DNA from: Tubiluchus corallicola
Taxonomy: Eukaryota > Priapulida > Priapulimorpha > Priapulimorphida > Tubiluchidae
Assembly: GCA_030141605.1 (NCBI GenBank)
Contig: JAQGDQ010000415.1
Span: 106,233-170,232, forward strand
Direction: 5' to 3'
DNA: 64,000 nt
Of the stretch, positions 1 through 10,824 are shown piece by piece. How positions within the stretch are numbered: position 1 is the first letter of the stretch; the number at the start of each line of letters is the position of its first letter. Below the pieces are notes generated by a model, which was not told where the DNA came from, made no database searches, and was given only the letters and a program-made list of their open reading frames with translations. The translations under genes were made by a program, and so were the position numbers.

Positions 1-101
1 ATGAAAATTTAATTTTGCCTGAGTTGGCATCATTTTCCCTATACGAATTACATTCTTTACGTACATTCTTAGCTGCAATTAACCATCACATGTAATGATT
101 C

Positions 102-809
102 TAAGGCCCATTTCACATTTCGACAAGGAAAAATGACGTACGGAATGTTGTCAGAAAATCAAAACCTGTTTAGAAAATTTCCTATTTTTTCTCGACATGC
201 CAGCCAGCAAGAAAGTTTATTTCACGGTGAAACAGTTAGCTGCAGTTACTATACTGTATAACCATGTCTAAATTAAGTTATACTTGCTGTATTTCTCATA
301 TGCAAAGTACAATTAATAATGTTAGTCAATGCGATGTCAGACCTGTTTGTTTTTAGTAAAGTTCTACTAACAGCTTCAGTCTCAAAATATATTTATACAT
401 GTATAGAATAAATATATGCGCGCGTTATTTTTCTTTTTCACGAATATAGCCATCGATGTTGCATCAATAAAACCTAAAATCGTGAGTCTGTTAAAAGAGT
501 AAGATTTAAGCTGTTAAGATTAAATCTTAGAATTTTAAGCTGAAATGTGTTAACTGTTTTTCGTTAAATAAGAAAGAAGTAATTGAGTAGTTAAATTTAA
601 GAATGAATTCAACGAGGATTGCTCACGAAAATGGAATATGCAGCATTTCTACCATTCAGCAAAATTCCTCACAAGGAGGATGCATAGCTTCTAGCTGGCA
701 GCAGAATTTCTCACGAGGAGAACGCATAGCTTCTAGCTGGCAATAAAATTCCTCACGAGGAATTGCACGAGAAATTTTGCCGCGCATCCTCAGTGTGAAA
801 TGGGCCTTA
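102..809. mobile_element. MITE N, inverted-repeat element
   Basis: The ends are a perfect 16-bp inverted repeat: TAAGGCCCATTTCACA at 102-117 and its reverse complement at 794-809. The outermost TA on both sides fits a TA target duplication, which would leave an AGGCCCATTTCACA terminus. No coding capacity is visible inside, so this is a non-autonomous DNA transposon. A unit with the core GCATAGCTTCTAGCTGGCA is repeated in tandem near 685 and 727, next to repeated CCTCACGAGGA motifs. The superfamily is uncertain: a TA duplication suggests Tc1/mariner-like, while GGCCC-rich ends also occur in Harbinger-like MITEs. This is the only copy seen in the window. Confidence 0.7.
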
Positions 810-819
810 ATTTCCGATG

Positions 820-1675
820 CCCATTTCAGTGACGAGTTAACTACAAATTAGTTATTTTCGGAATTGCTTGTACTACATCTGCATATCGTTCATCATGCTC
901 TTCATAGGGGTTATGCACTCTGTAGACGTAACACATACAAGTAATTTCCATTATTGTGTATATTTTAAATTCTACTTTTCTGTAAACCGTTTTTTCTATA
1001 TTTAGGAACAGTTTTTAGGAGCAAGAGTGTTATGGGCAAATTACCCAATTACTCATATAATTCGTTTTTTTATTTTTCCTGCATGAAGGAGCCAAAAACT
1101 AAAGGGGAACAGTGGGCAATTGCTGGCAGACTTGACTGGTTATTGCAGAGACTTACTTGTAAAGTGGATAATGCAATTTTTACGTGAGAAATTTAATATT
1201 ATACTTCAACCATAAACAGTGAGCTCTCTCTCTAGCCAAACGAAGTAAGTGATTTTTGTAAATCCAAGTTTATTAACTAGAAAGCAATTTTCTGTGTAAT
1301 TTTTTCGTTCAAATTTCTGTAGTTTTGTTCAAATTGCATTACTGCAAATTTTATGTATTCTTTTGTTTTTTATCCTTTAGAAAATAAAGACTGCAGTAAA
1401 CACCTTATGAAAGGAACTGTCGCGTTTTGCTGTGTTAACAAAGAGCTAAAGAACGATGGTGCACAGTGGTTGATGCCCATGTAATGGCAGTGACTACGGA
1501 ACTGCTTGAGCATTATTTCCTCTGGTGGTCAGCATAATTTAGCAAGAAAAATGTCAAACGCTTACCATTCCGACTTCAGATACCGAACCTACGTGCAGAA
1601 CGTGCATGCTGATCGCTACCTTTACGGTTTTCCCTGAAACAAAAAAAAATTCTTGAAGCAAATCGCATGAGGGTG
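820..1675. other. unassigned AT-rich sequence
   Basis: I see no gene, repeat copy or clear structure here. The reading frames are short and interrupted. Confidence 0.4.
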
Positions 1676-2118
1676 TGGCGCGTTCAGACGAGCGAGTTTT
1701 CTCTCTGACAGCAAACTCGCAAGTGTGAACTGCTTTGCGAATTACTATCGGCAAGTTATTGGAAACTCTCTGACAGTTGCTGCGAGTTGATTTCCTGCGA
1801 GTTACCGTCTAGTGTGAACGCCGCGACGAGTTACTCTCGACACTTCTCTACAGTGAATAGAAAAGTGAGTCCTCGCGCGTACTGTCGGAGAGTAACTCAC
1901 TGCAAGTTTTGCTCTCTAGTCTGAACGTACTTGCGAGTTGATTTACTGTCTAATGTGCACGCCTCAAAGAGTTACTCTCGGCACATCTCTACCGTGAATA
2001 GAGAAGCGAGTGTCAGCTCGCGCTTACTGTCGGAGAGTAACTCACTGCAAGTTTTGCTCTCTAGTCTGAACGTACTTGCGAGATACTTGCGAAGAAACTC
2101 GCTAATCTGAACGCCCCA
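1676..2118. mobile_element. MITE M1 with internal direct repeats
   Basis: The left end TGGCGCGTTCAGACGAGCGA and the right end, read in reverse as TGGGGCGTTCAGATTAGCGA, form an imperfect terminal inverted repeat continuing into GAGTTT. Inside, a unit of about 141 bp beginning GAGTTACTCTCG occurs at 1828 and 1969. Each unit also holds the inverse motif CGGAGAGTAACTC, so the unit is itself partly palindromic. No protein is encoded. A truncated relative lies at 14304-14465. Confidence 0.65.
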
Positions 2119-2199
2119 CTTTATGAACGCAAAAATGTGTATAATGTATAGTTCAATGTTTAATGGTTTACATAGGTAGCCATTGCCAGGCAAGTGCCA

Positions 2200-2360
2200 T
2201 CAAAACATCATCATCATCAGCAGCCGCATCTTCATCCTTATCAACCTTATTATCATCATCATCATCGTCATCATCATCATCATCATCATCAACATCATCA
2301 TCATTACCATAATCATCGTTATTATCATCATTATTACTATCATCGTTGTCGTCATCGTCA
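2200..2360. repeat. (TCA)n microsatellite, retroposon tail
   Basis: An imperfect TCA/TCG/TTA triplet array. It lies directly against the end of family I, and the second family I copy (63.8 kb) has a (TCA)n array in the same position, so the array is probably the 3' tail of a minus-strand retroposon. The His-rich and Ile-rich open frames here are translations of the triplet and not genes. Confidence 0.75.
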
Positions 2361-2515
2361 TCGTCATCAGCATATACGCATTATGTCAAAAGAATTCAGA
2401 ATTCTAAAATAAAAGAAATCTGTCTTCAAGACAATTAAACACAGCAGTAATCCAGTAAAAAACTAGACACTGTTATGCGAATGGGTTGTCAGCACCGCTT
2501 CCGGATCAAATCCAT
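2361..2515 (-). mobile_element. family I retroposon 3' end, copy 1
   Basis: Shares several blocks with 63827-64000, including CACAGCAGTAATCCAG and TCAGCACC(A/G)CTTCCG. In both places a (TCA)n array abuts the same side, so read on the minus strand the element ends in a (TGA)n tail, as SINEs and short LINE ends do. Its internal promoter and source LINE were not identified. Confidence 0.6.
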
Positions 2516-3000
2516 CGTGAACAAAGGCACATTCAATGGCGGAAACCTTAGATTATAGCTCATCGGGAACTCGTGTCACATAACATGCCACAGTTCGGTA
2601 ATATAACAGAAGAATGACATAAATAAATGAACACATGACATAAATATGGTCGGTCATAGATAACGAAAATCCCAATACTGTGAGAAAACAAGCGCCAATA
2701 CATAAAACGAAACATATTCGTTCCTCTGTGGTTCTGAGAAACGTTGAGTTGCTGTGATTAATGCGACAGGTAAAGAGTTGCATATTACCTTGTGTAACCA
2801 TTAGTAATTGTCCGGCGGCAAATAAAAGTCATATTAACGGGCAGGAGGCTGCTATGACGTAAATGCATCTTACAAAGATTAACGACTATGCAGATATAAG
2901 CAGGTTTGTTGCTGTCAAAGTCATAGGAAATAAGTGTGTTATGGAGGCGATTCTAAAATGATTATAAAGGTTATCATCACATCTCTCGAAATTGTGCCTT
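2516..3000. other. unassigned sequence
   Basis: No recognisable gene. An 82-codon minus-strand open frame at 2553-2801 has no domain that I recognise. Confidence 0.35.
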
Positions 3001-3062
3001 TACCATCTTCATTATCATCGTCGTCATCATCATCATCATCGTCATCGTCGTCATCATCTTCA
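3001..3062. repeat. TCA/TCG triplet array
   Basis: About 60 bp of TCATCATCG-type triplets lying directly upstream of the truncated left end of the B1 MITE. Confidence 0.8.
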
Positions 3063-3077
3063 TTGTCATTGTCACCG

Positions 3078-3550
3078 ATTAAATAATAATTACCTCGGAT
3101 AGTTAAATTTTGTTAAACTTTCAAAGTTATGCGCGGCTCAGTGAATCTACAAAGACTGGCAATGGCGCCGCTTTGTCAAATTCTTGGTGCCGACAAATAG
3201 GCACGGTACCGTGATAAGCATATCATGAACCGCATATCATGAATCATAAGTGTTCGTCTGTGACGTCAGTGTGACGGAGAGTTCATTTTCGTGACATCAC
3301 ATCAGCATCTCATAGCAATCTCCGTTTACGATAATGTGCCTGACGTGCAGGGAAGATGCCTACCATTGCACAAACTGCGGTTAGTTTGTGACGTAAGCGA
3401 TAGATGTGTTCGGTTACCGTTAATTAACTTTCCAAAGTAATTATTAAAATAAGAAAAACAATTGCCAACTCTTATAGATAAGAAAATGTATATTTTGGAT
3501 AATAATTTAAAATGAGATTGAGTCTAATCAATTATCCGGTTTTCCTTTAA
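3078..3550 (+). mobile_element. B-family TTAA MITE, copy B1 (5'-truncated)
   Basis: Similar to the complete copy at 12421-12957 from its ATAATAATTACCTCGGAT segment through to the right end CCGGTTTTCC followed by TTAA. The first ~90 bp are missing; the break lies next to the triplet array. Contains TGACGTCA. No coding potential. Only 7 bp separate its right TTAA from the left TTAA of D1. Confidence 0.8.
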
Positions 3551-3557
3551 AGTTGCC

Positions 3558-4178
3558 TTAAAGCAAAACCGGACCCAATCTTAAACTGTTGGTCAAACAC
3601 CTAGTGTTTAAAATATTGAAAGGAAACAAGCTATTTTTAAAGAATGCCTTACGTAAAACAATTATTACCACACAAACACAATTTCGCATTCGCGCCACTA
3701 GTTCTTCGCTGTTACATGCGTTTCGTATTCGCGAGTTGGACGGGCACTAGCGCTTGCATTTCAGAAAACGTTGCACAAAAACAGATGCTGTATCTCTCAG
3801 TTCAGATGTGTTAGTTTGTGTTGAATTGCACATGTTCGACAGCTCATGCGTGAGCACAGCGGCAAATTTTAAATTTGATTTTTTTAATTTAAAACTTTCC
3901 TAATTTTAGTACAACACACTGAATATCTTACAGTAGCACTGTACTTCAATTTTCGCTTTCGTGAACACATGCAACACGGTCGTGGAATGTTTTTGCTGTT
4001 AAAAATTATGTTAGTTTGTGATGTCATCAATAGTTGGGCTCGCCCGCCTTAATTAAGTTTTTAATCTATTATTTAATTATCAGAAACGCTTTTGCAGTAT
4101 TAATTATGCTAAAATGTATACTTTTTACCGGACTTGAAAATGGAGTAGTATGTAAAAAAATCATCTTGTCATATAGTG
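3558..4178 (+). mobile_element. D-family TTAA MITE, copy D1
   Basis: Begins TTAAAGCAAAACCGGACCCA. Landmarks shared by all D copies are ATTATTACCACACAAACACA, CAGCTCATGCGTGAGCAC, TTACAGTAGCACTGTACTTC and TTAGTTTGTGATGTCATCAA. The right end, CATCGTGTCTTCC plus TTAA in the best copies, has decayed here. Non-coding. A 66-codon open frame at 4034-4234 lies inside this element and is not a gene. Confidence 0.85.
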
Positions 4179-4407
4179 ATTTCTCTCGCATCGCTCTGTT
4201 GCTGGAGCTTGTGAATTCACACAGAAGTCATTAAGTGCTTAATAATTTAACTCCTGATCATGAATATACATAATGAATATATGCTCATAGGTTAATGGTC
4301 GATCTGTCTGGATGCTCTGAAGAGGGACTGTAGATCATGGCTTACCTTTGAAGTTACCGGAGCGATTAATTGCGTAGAATAAGAGAAAGACTGTACTGGA
4401 AGGAGGA

Positions 4408-4527
4408 AACTACGGCCAAATCACGTTGAAAACACCGGTTCTCGTCTGATCAGCGAAGTTAAGCAACGTAGAACCTGGTTAGTACTTGGATGGGTGGCCG
4501 CCTAGGAATACCAGGTGCTGTAGGCTT
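4408..4527 (+). rRNA. 5S rRNA-like sequence, head of a SINE
   Basis: A full-length 120-nt match to the animal 5S rRNA pattern: it starts CTACGGCC, has the internal promoter region AAGTTAAGCAACG and TTAGTACTTGGATGGGTGGC, and ends GTGCTGTAGGCTT. It keeps the A-box and C-box parts of an RNA polymerase III type 1 promoter. A functional 5S gene is normally followed by a T-run, but here the sequence runs on as GCGGGATGCCCAC with no terminator. That fits a 5S-derived SINE head better than a 5S gene. Some normally conserved positions are changed, for example GGTGGCCGCC where GGTGACCGCC is usual. Confidence 0.8.
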
Positions 4528-5046
4528 GCGGGATGCCCACACTGTATCTCGACACTAGGCGAAGGAGCTGTACAAGCAGCCAACGGCTAGAGGGCGGAGG
4601 AGGTCAAGTGATCCAACGGCCATGTGTAGAGGAGTAAACCTTCCAAATCAGGAGTGGAGCCCCGAAGGCGGACCAGTGCAGCATGCTCACTGACTCCGGC
4701 AGCTCCTGCAGCCAACCTGGTGCCAAACGTATCGTTCCACTTTCCTTTGGACTACACCAGGGAGGAAGAGAGGGGGTTCCTGTTGTCTGGGCAACTCCGG
4801 ATCTCCATACACCTTGCCCAGGCATGCGCCCTGGAGACGTTCAAGGATCGCACTGCTAAGCCACAGTCGATGCTGCAGCTCCATCAATGTGATCAATAAC
4901 TGACTCTCTTGGCGTACACTCCATTGTCTTCCGAGACGGAACGATGCCAACCACAACTGCGAGGAGAGGAACGTCGAAATGAAACATGAGCGCGAGGAAG
5001 AAGAAAGGAGAAAGAAACAAAAAAGTGAAAGAAGAAGAAGAAGTAA
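4408..5046 (+). mobile_element. 5S-headed SINE with conserved core and (GAA)n tail
   Basis: The order is a 5S-derived head (4408-4527), a linker, a GC-richer core starting near 4727, and an A-rich segment with GAAGAAGAAGAAG at about 5029-5042. SINEs of this type (SINE3 class) are transcribed by polymerase III and copied by a partner LINE. The core from about 4727 to 4943 recurs at 24898-25119 with roughly a dozen differences by my count, while the head and tail do not. That suggests a conserved central domain shared between different SINEs. Flanking target duplications were not found. Several 60-90-codon open frames here come from the core and are not genes. Confidence 0.7.
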
Positions 5047-5514
5047 TCACGCTTCATACACATAAAAAATGTTGAGAGTGAGGAAGGTAACGGATTAATG
5101 AAAAGTAAGCGTATAGAATGAGTGTTTAGAACTACGCCAGTATGGCGGTTCCAGAGTAAAAGTGTTTATTCGTGTTTGCATCGATCCGCTATTGGAAACA
5201 TGTTTCATTGTATGTAATGCTACGCATTAATTTGCCTAAACTAGTTTTGGATTCATTCCAAATTAGCCGTGTATCACTTTCATATAGGCTTCCTGTTCAG
5301 AAGGTATGCATTGTTGTAATCTTGCCAAAGTTTTTCTAGCTAGCTAGCTTGAAATGACGTAACTTTGCGTCATGGCACTCCGCCTCCTCCTTATCGACGA
5401 TAATTCGTAGCTAATTCTCGGTACGTAGTCATTACATTTTTGGAATGTGTATGTAAATTGTTCATGTTCATTTTGACGTAGTCGTTAACTTAATGTAGTC
5501 AATGGCTCATACGT
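5047..5514. other. unassigned sequence
   Basis: No gene or repeat copy recognised. Contains a short CTAGCTAGCTAGC run near 5338. Confidence 0.35.
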
Positions 5515-6265
5515 AGCATTTAGCCCTATTTTTTCTCTGCCTAAAACGCAGAATTGAGCTCTATTTTTTCTCTGCCTAAAACGTAGCATGTAGCTCTATT
5601 TTTGTCTCTGTCTTAAACGTAGAATTTACCTCTATTTCTTCTCTGCCTAAAACGTAGCATTTAGCTCTATTTTTTCTCTGCCTAAAACGTAGCATTTAGC
5701 TCTATTTTTTCTCTGCCTAAACCGTAGCATTTAGCTCTATTTATTCTCTGCCTAAAACGTAGCATTTAGCTCTATTTTTTCTCTGCCTAAAACGTAGAAT
5801 TCAGCTCTATTTTTTCTCTGTCTTAAACGTAGCATTTAGCTCTATTTTTTCTCTGTCTTAAACGTAGCATTTAGCTCTATTTTTTCTCTGCCTAAAACGT
5901 AGAATTCAGCTCTATTTATTCTTTGCCTAAAACATAGGATTTCGCTGTATTTTTTCTCTGCCTAAAACGTAGGATTTAGCTCTATTTATTCTTTGCCTAA
6001 AACGTAGAATTCTGCTTTATTTTTTCTCTGCCTAAAACGTAGGATTTAGCTCTATTTATTCTTTGCCTAAAACGTAGAATTCTGCTTTATTTTTTCTCTG
6101 CCTAAAACGTAGCATTTAGCTCTATTTTTTCTCTGCCTAAAACGTAGCATTTAGCTCTATTTTTTCTCTGCCTTAAACGTAGCATTTAGCTGTACTTTTT
6201 CTCTGCCTAAAACGTAGCATTTAGCTCTATTTGTTCTGCGCTTAAAACGTACAATTTAGCTGTAT
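5515..6265. repeat. 35-bp minisatellite (about 21 units)
   Basis: Tandem units of 35 bp with core TCTCTGCCTAAAACGTAGCA followed by TTTAGCTCTATTTT. Unit variants such as TTTATTCTTTGCC, GAATTC and GGATTTAG alternate in pairs around 5900-6110, giving a 70-bp higher-order pattern. A few units differ in length by one or two bases. Non-coding. Confidence 0.95.
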
Positions 6266-6952
6266 TTATTCGCATGGCCATTATCATGTAATCGTTCTTT
6301 TACATATAACCATTGTAAATATCACTTTTAAATGTTCGTGTAACGTTAATATAACTGTGCACATATTTTGAATTTATCGTTCTTGTTTTCTATAAACAAT
6401 TTCATTCTAATCTCATATTTACATCTCGCGAAACGTGGATGTGAACTTTCGCGAAAATACCAGGGTTTTCAGGCGCCCAGTGATTGGTTCCCCCCTTTTT
6501 TGTAAAGAGCTAAAAGATTAAACGTTCTAAAATGTTTACAAAAACAAGACTCTAATTCGCGTTCGCGACAATTTATTTCAGAGAAACACGTTCATGTAAC
6601 GGGCTTCGCAATCTTTAATTCCAATCGTATCAATTTTGAGTGGATCCAATCACTCAGCAGCCCAAAACTGCTCACGCAATATCCTTGAATTACAATAATC
6701 TGTACGTAGTCAGTCCTTTAACGTGTTTTATCCAGGAAACCAGATGAAAGAGCTCTTTGTTAAAGACACTCTCAGAAGCCTTGGAATCTTTTGACGATAA
6801 ATCAGGATCAACATTTAATGGCTTCGGCAGGTTTCATATCAGTTCTATACAAAGCAGTTGGAGAGGCGCTTTTCATCATTTTGCTATAAACTTGAATAGA
6901 TGAAATAAAACAACATGAGAATCAATGGCGAACCTATAACAATTCATCTTTC
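6266..6952. other. unassigned sequence
   Basis: AT-rich sequence between two minisatellites. I see no gene and no second copy in the window. Confidence 0.35.
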
Positions 6953-7805
6953 TTGCTGTTCCACACTGTTCCACATTCTGTACGCGGTAAATGTAACATT
7001 CCACATTCTGTACACGGTAAATATTATGTTCCACACCCTGTACATGGTAACTACAATGTTCCACACCCTGTACATGGTAAATATTATGTTCCACACCCTG
7101 TACCTGGTAAATATAGTGTTCCACACCCTGTACATGGTAAATACAATGTTTCACATCCTGTACATGGTAAATACAATGTTCCACACCCTGTACATGGTAA
7201 ATACAATGATCCACACCCTGTACATGGTAAATACAATGATCCACACCCTGTACATGGTAAATACAATGATCCACACCCTGTACATGGTAAATACAATGTT
7301 CCACACCCTGTACATGGTAAATACAATGTTCCACACCCTGTACATGGTAAATACAATGTTCCACACCCTGTCATGGTAACTACAATGTTCCACACCCGGT
7401 ACATGGTAAATACAATGTTCCACACCCTGTACATGGTAAATACAATGTTCCACACCCTGTCATGGTAACTACAATGTTCCACACCCGGTACATGGTAAAT
7501 ACAATGATCCACACCCTGTACATGGTAAATACAATGATCCACACCCTGTACATGGTAAATACAATGATCCACACCCTGTACATGGTAAATACAATGATCC
7601 ACACCCTGTACATGGTAAATACAATGTTCCACACCCTGTACATGGTAAATACAATGTTCCACACCCTGTACATGGTAAATACAATGTTCCACACCCTGTC
7701 ATGGTAACTACAATGTTCCACACCCGGTACATGGTAAATACAATGATCCACATCCTGTATATGGTAAATACAATGATCCACACCCTGTACATGGTAAGTA
7801 CAATG
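6953..7805. repeat. 30-bp minisatellite (about 28 units)
   Basis: Units of 30 bp, with core TACATGGTAAATACAATG then TTCCACACCCTG. Unit types differ at GTTCC versus GATCC, and a 29-bp variant CCTGTCATGGTAACTAC followed by CACCCGG recurs near 7369, 7459 and 7699. Because 30 is a multiple of three and the unit lacks stops in several frames, open frames of 100-200 codons appear on both strands. They encode only a 10-residue repeat and are not evidence of a protein. Confidence 0.95.
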
Positions 7806-7911
7806 ATAGAACTAAAGAAAAAAAGACTTATTACATTGAATATTATGGATAATATTGGGTGAAAGTAGGGGGCGCTGCAGTTCCACAGTACCTATATACA
7901 AGCCGCCACCG
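7806..7911 (+). mobile_element. hAT-like MITE F1, 3' end only
   Basis: Matches the right end of F2 (52810-53350): AAAAAAAGACTTATTA, a TAGGGGGCGCTGCAGTTC block and a terminal AGCCGCCAC. The left part is absent, and the break falls directly after the last 30-bp minisatellite unit. Confidence 0.75.
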
Positions 7912-9186
7912 CATTCGATTATGTTGGATTATTAGACAAAATTTTCATCTGTAATGCAGAAAGAACAGATTGTCAAAGTGTAATGAGAATTCCTTCTCCA
8001 CAATATGTGACGTATGTGTGACGTCACACAGGTGTGTAAAGTCAGTTACACACTCAATTCGTGTTCTTCGTTGATACTTATACATGCGTTATACATACAT
8101 CAACAAACTTTATGTTTTCTTTATGTATATTAGCATCGTGGCCTGAATTAATTGCATCCCTATAAAAGTACGTACGGTGTTATGGCCATAATATCCGCTT
8201 GTAGAATGAAATGGCAAAAAATTTGGTTACAACACGACTGCATTGCATCTCTGGCTTGATCATAATGAGTGTAGTAGGTGCATGGGCCTTTTTTGGTTTT
8301 AATTTAGTTTTCAATTACTGCCACGGTGCTGCCACCTGTTTGTTATTTAGTAGACATTTAGCTTTTTACACTACTCACTCTTTTAAAATTGAAGCACCTA
8401 ATATCCTTCAGTACATTAGCATTTTGACGTTGCGTGAGCAATAGCTGTAGTAGTTGTATGACATTTTACCTGTCTTTTGGTTCTCTCCGCCATTGCTCTA
8501 TTTTTTTGTCTGTGATGAGTATTATGACTGCGAATTTCTTACGAATTTATTGTTGTGACATTGTTGTTCTTAAGGCTGCTTGGAGTTCTCATTCCTGTCT
8601 TTGTAACTGTTAAAGGCTCTAACAACGTAAGTTATTGTTAATTAATTTCAATATAGTTTACATAATTTTATATCAGTTCTTAGTTATAGCAATACATTTA
8701 ATCTATACATTACATTAGCAACTAATTTTCTTCTACTCAATGCAAATTAAACTAAATGTTAATAATTGTATTTCAGAATAAAGAAACTTTTGGTCAACAC
8801 GTTAAACTGGTGTTTTGTATCCATTTCAATGAGAGAATGACGAAGGACACAAAGCAAAATCGAGACCACCTTGTTATCATCAAACTTGAATGACAATCAT
8901 ACTAGGCGTCCACACGGTCCGTGAAAACTGACATACTCGACACTGACAGGGTGTTGAACGACTGCGTGGACGCCTATCAGCACGTAGCTGACAACTCGGC
9001 TATTCACCTCGCCAGTGAGGAAAACAAATCCCATTACGCATTACCTACGGCTGAGAATCTCTGCGAGCTTATTACGTATTCAGCTTAATGTTTTTCTACA
9101 GCGCCATTAAGACCTTGTTACAAACCAAATAATATAAAATGTGTTGTCTACAAAAACTGGTGAGCATTAGTTAGATAAAAAAAAGT
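7912..9186. other. unassigned sequence with one small foldback element
   Basis: No gene is recognised; a 77-codon open frame at 8211-8444 has no known features. The one clear structure is at about 8908-8980, where TAGGCGTCCACACGG and CTGCGTGGACGCCTA form an inverted repeat around a ~45-bp centre. An isolated TGACGTCA lies at 8019-8026. Confidence 0.4.
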
Positions 9187-9379
9187 TGAAACCGATAGAT
9201 GGCGTAACGTAGATAGAAGACACAGACTCTGTAATTGTGGAGTAATCCAAACTGAAAATCACATTTTGATGGACTGTCATTTAACAACTGAAACTAGAAG
9301 ATTCAACAATGTTGACTTTACATCCATAACGTCAATTATGAATAGCAATTTTGCATTTGACATTTGTTTAATTTTTTAA
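9187..9379 (+). pseudogene. LINE reverse-transcriptase C-terminus (fragment L1)
   Basis: In one frame this reads VETDRWRNVDRRHRLCNCG, then VIQTENHILMDCHL and a tail to a stop at about 9377. The CxC...H...C pattern is the C-terminal zinc-finger-like motif found after the reverse transcriptase of many non-LTR retrotransposons. The protein is close to fragment L5 at 60.2 kb (IETGRWARQPRENRLCLCG, then IQTEKHVIQTC), so both come from the same LINE family. The element is 5'-truncated here. The AT-rich sequence to about 9630 is probably its 3' UTR. Confidence 0.7.
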
Positions 9380-9633
9380 AAGGTTATGAATAAGAAAACA
9401 CACTAATTTTAGAAGTACCATAATGAAGTGTTACAATTCTATAAATTTCTGTAAACTTAGCTTTTACTGAATGATTCTTATTATTGTCTTACTTACTGAA
9501 ATTTTTTTTACGGTATGACAATTTGTTATTGTGATTTTTTTACCTTTGTGTAATGTTGCTGATTTCTGAAAAGTAGAAAATTTTGGACAATGAAACGTTT
9601 CAACTCCGCTAACCCTGCTAAAGATTGTAAATA

Positions 9634-9709
9634 CTAATACCACCACCGCCGCCACCGCCGCCACCACTAGCTACTGCTACTGCTGCTGCTGCTACTACTA
9701 CTGCTACTG

Positions 9710-9759
<50 letters not shown>

Positions 9760-9799
9760 ACTGCTACTGCTACTGCTACTGCTACTGCTACTGCTACTG

Positions 9800-9896
<97 letters not shown>

Positions 9897-9906
9897 GACT
9901 ACTACC
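9634..9906. repeat. ACC/GCC, TGC/TAC triplet array
   Basis: Starts as CACCACCGCCGCC, passes through CTGCTGCTG blocks and ends in a long ACTACTACT block. The change of unit type in blocks points to slippage spreading point variants. It follows the presumed 3' UTR of LINE fragment L1, so it may be an overgrown LINE tail. The poly-Val/poly-Ala open frame is an artefact of the triplet. Confidence 0.85.
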
Positions 9907-10060
9907 ATGTTTATGCCTATGTGCATGTCCATGTCCATGTTTATGCCTATGTGCATGTCCATGTCCATGTTTATGCCTATGTGCATGTGCGTGTGCGTGT
10001 GCCTATGTGCATGTGCGTGTGCGTGTGCCTATGTGCATGTCCATGTCCATGTTTATATAA
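9907..10060. repeat. 30-bp minisatellite with TGTGCG tract
   Basis: Three consecutive 30-bp units beginning ATGTTTATGCCTATGTGCAT start at 9907, 9937 and 9967. They degrade into GTGCGTGTGC steps and a final partial unit. It abuts the preceding triplet array directly. Confidence 0.85.
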
Positions 10061-10228
10061 TAACTCGTAAAGAAAACAGCTACAGATTGCTCGAACCGGC
10101 TGAAGATATAAAGTCCTACGGCCCAATAAAGCGACCTATTGGAACTCATTATGAAACTGCTAACACCTCATTTTGACAATAACCGCAAAAAGAAATAATC
10201 CCAATTTTAACGAAAAGCGGGAAAATGG

Positions 10229-10824
10229 TTTAAAGAAAGAACAAGTCACTCAGTATGTTGGGTTTATTTTACTGTTGTCACTTAAACTTAGAAAAATATT
10301 AGAAAACAAATTTGGAAAAAATTTCTATAAAGCATAGATCTAAAATATACTACCTCTGAACAGAAATTTTCTGTCGCGATGGTTGCCGTCATTCGTTTGA
10401 AATCATGACGTAACTTTGAGACTTCGCGACTTTTTGTAAGCGCATCATGACTTTCTGTAAGCGCACGCTGCTTAAACTAATTCAAATTTCTGCGGTTTAC
10501 CTAATTTTCTCGCAAAAATGTTACAAAATCTGTTATCTGAATTTTTGTAAAAACTTATTATACTTTTGATGAAGATTGACAGTGCGCTACTTTTCTTCAA
10601 GACGAATGACGTCATTGGAAGAAGAATGGACATTGAAAATGCGAGCGCTCAAACATGAAGTGATCGCGACTTTAATGCGATTTTATTAATTACACGAGGC
10701 GCTTGTTGCAGTTTTATTACTAAATATTTAGTTAATAATTAGTAAAGTTTAATTAATCCGTCTAACATTTTTCGAGAACATTGAAACAAGCCTAACCTCC
10801 CAGAAGGCTTGACCTTTCCTTTAA
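10229..10824 (+). mobile_element. C-family TTAA MITE, copy C1
   Basis: The left end is TTTAAAGAAAGAACAAGTCA and the right end is GGCTTGACCTTTCC followed by TTAA. Shared landmarks are CAGTGCGCTACTTTTCTTCA, GAATGACGTCATTGG and TGCTTAAACTAATTCAAA. It is AT-rich and non-coding. Together with C4 it gives a full-length of about 530-600 bp. Confidence 0.85.

Noticed and set aside
4408-4527. Functional 5S rRNA gene
   Set aside because: No T-run terminator follows, the sequence continues as a SINE, and usually conserved positions are altered. Reported as a SINE head.
5515-6265. CRISPR-like regularity at 35 bp
   Set aside because: No spacers; the whole period is repeat.
6876-7792. CRISPR-like array (30-bp regular repeats)
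   Set aside because: The units are directly adjacent, with no unique spacers; this is a minisatellite in eukaryotic DNA.
9618-9986. 122-codon Val/Ala-rich protein
   Set aside because: Translation of the TGC/TAC triplet array.
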